Part shown: piece after piece, positions 63,982 through 64,000 of the stretch | Position numbering within the stretch: the stretch's first letter is position 1 | Layout: every line of letters begins with the position of its first letter | NCBI GenBank assembly: GCA_021739695.1 | Contig: JAIPBM010000013.1 | Span: forward strand, 42,791-106,790 | Reading direction: 5' to 3' | Source: Flavobacteriales bacterium | GTDB lineage: Bacteria; Bacteroidota; Bacteroidia; UBA10329 | Length of the DNA stretch: 64,000 nt | Notes under the pieces: generated by a model | What the model was told of the DNA's origin: nothing | Database searches by the model: none | Seen by the model: the letters and a program-made list of their open reading frames with translations, nothing else | Translations under genes and position numbers: made by a program

Positions 63982-64000
63982 CAATTGCAGTAAGTCGGAG

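Overview
The window looks like a chromosomal segment of a Bacteroidota bacterium, most likely a Flavobacteriales-type environmental organism. The support is indirect but consistent: several TonB-dependent receptors with N-terminal carboxypeptidase-regulatory-like domains, secreted proteins ending in type IX secretion (T9SS) sorting domains, few Shine-Dalgarno sequences, a Sec/lipoprotein clade II nitrous oxide reductase, an OlsF-like lipid acyltransferase and a class II ribonucleotide reductase. No rRNA, tRNA or CRISPR array was seen.

Layout. (1) 1-8.2 kb is an accessory region: the end of an outer-membrane-type protein; a tightly packed operon of a patatin phospholipase, a GH19 muralytic/chitinase-type enzyme, a membrane-anchored protein and two micro-proteins; then a DUF4407 membrane coiled-coil protein, a membrane-anchored SH3-like protein and an AIPR-family (abortive infection) protein. 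(2) 8.5-17 kb holds two tandem TolB-like/TPR/AraC regulators, a TonB-dependent receptor, and a divergent operon of a zinc-less alcohol dehydrogenase/quinone reductase, a glycine-zipper mini-protein and a haloalkane-dehalogenase-like hydrolase. An array of TTCCGAA boxes sits in the divergent promoter region. (3) 17.6-47.3 kb is dominated by phosphoester hydrolysis and uptake: a PhoX-like phosphatase, three calcineurin-like metallophosphoesterases, an NPP-type phosphodiesterase, a glycerophosphodiesterase, an EEP-family hydrolase, two TonB receptors and two lamin-tail-domain secreted proteins. Two lipid acyltransferases (OlsF-like and PlsC-like) and a GH28-like protein are interspersed. (4) 47.4-60.6 kb carries the class II ribonucleotide reductase, the di-iron NO-damage repair protein Ric, a PLP decarboxylase, and a full nos cluster (fasciclin lipoprotein, cytochrome c, nosZ, membrane protein, nosL, nosD, nosF, nosY) next to a Crp/Fnr regulator. 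(5) 60.65-61.44 kb is a decayed IS6-family element. (6) 61.5-64 kb is housekeeping: mnmE and sucD.

How it fits together. The nos genes, ric and the Crp/Fnr gene plausibly form one N-oxide respiration module, because TGAT-N4-ATCA palindromes lie upstream of both the nos operon and ric. The phosphoesterases look like an organic-phosphorus scavenging island in which TonB receptors are co-transcribed with periplasmic or secreted phosphatases.

The least explained signals are a dispersed palindromic repeat (two full copies, one half copy) that can fold into two mutually exclusive hairpins, the five-gene patatin/GH19 operon next to DUF4407 and AIPR genes, the tandem regulators with conserved ends but replaced sensor cores, and a short repeat inserted in frame in mnmE.
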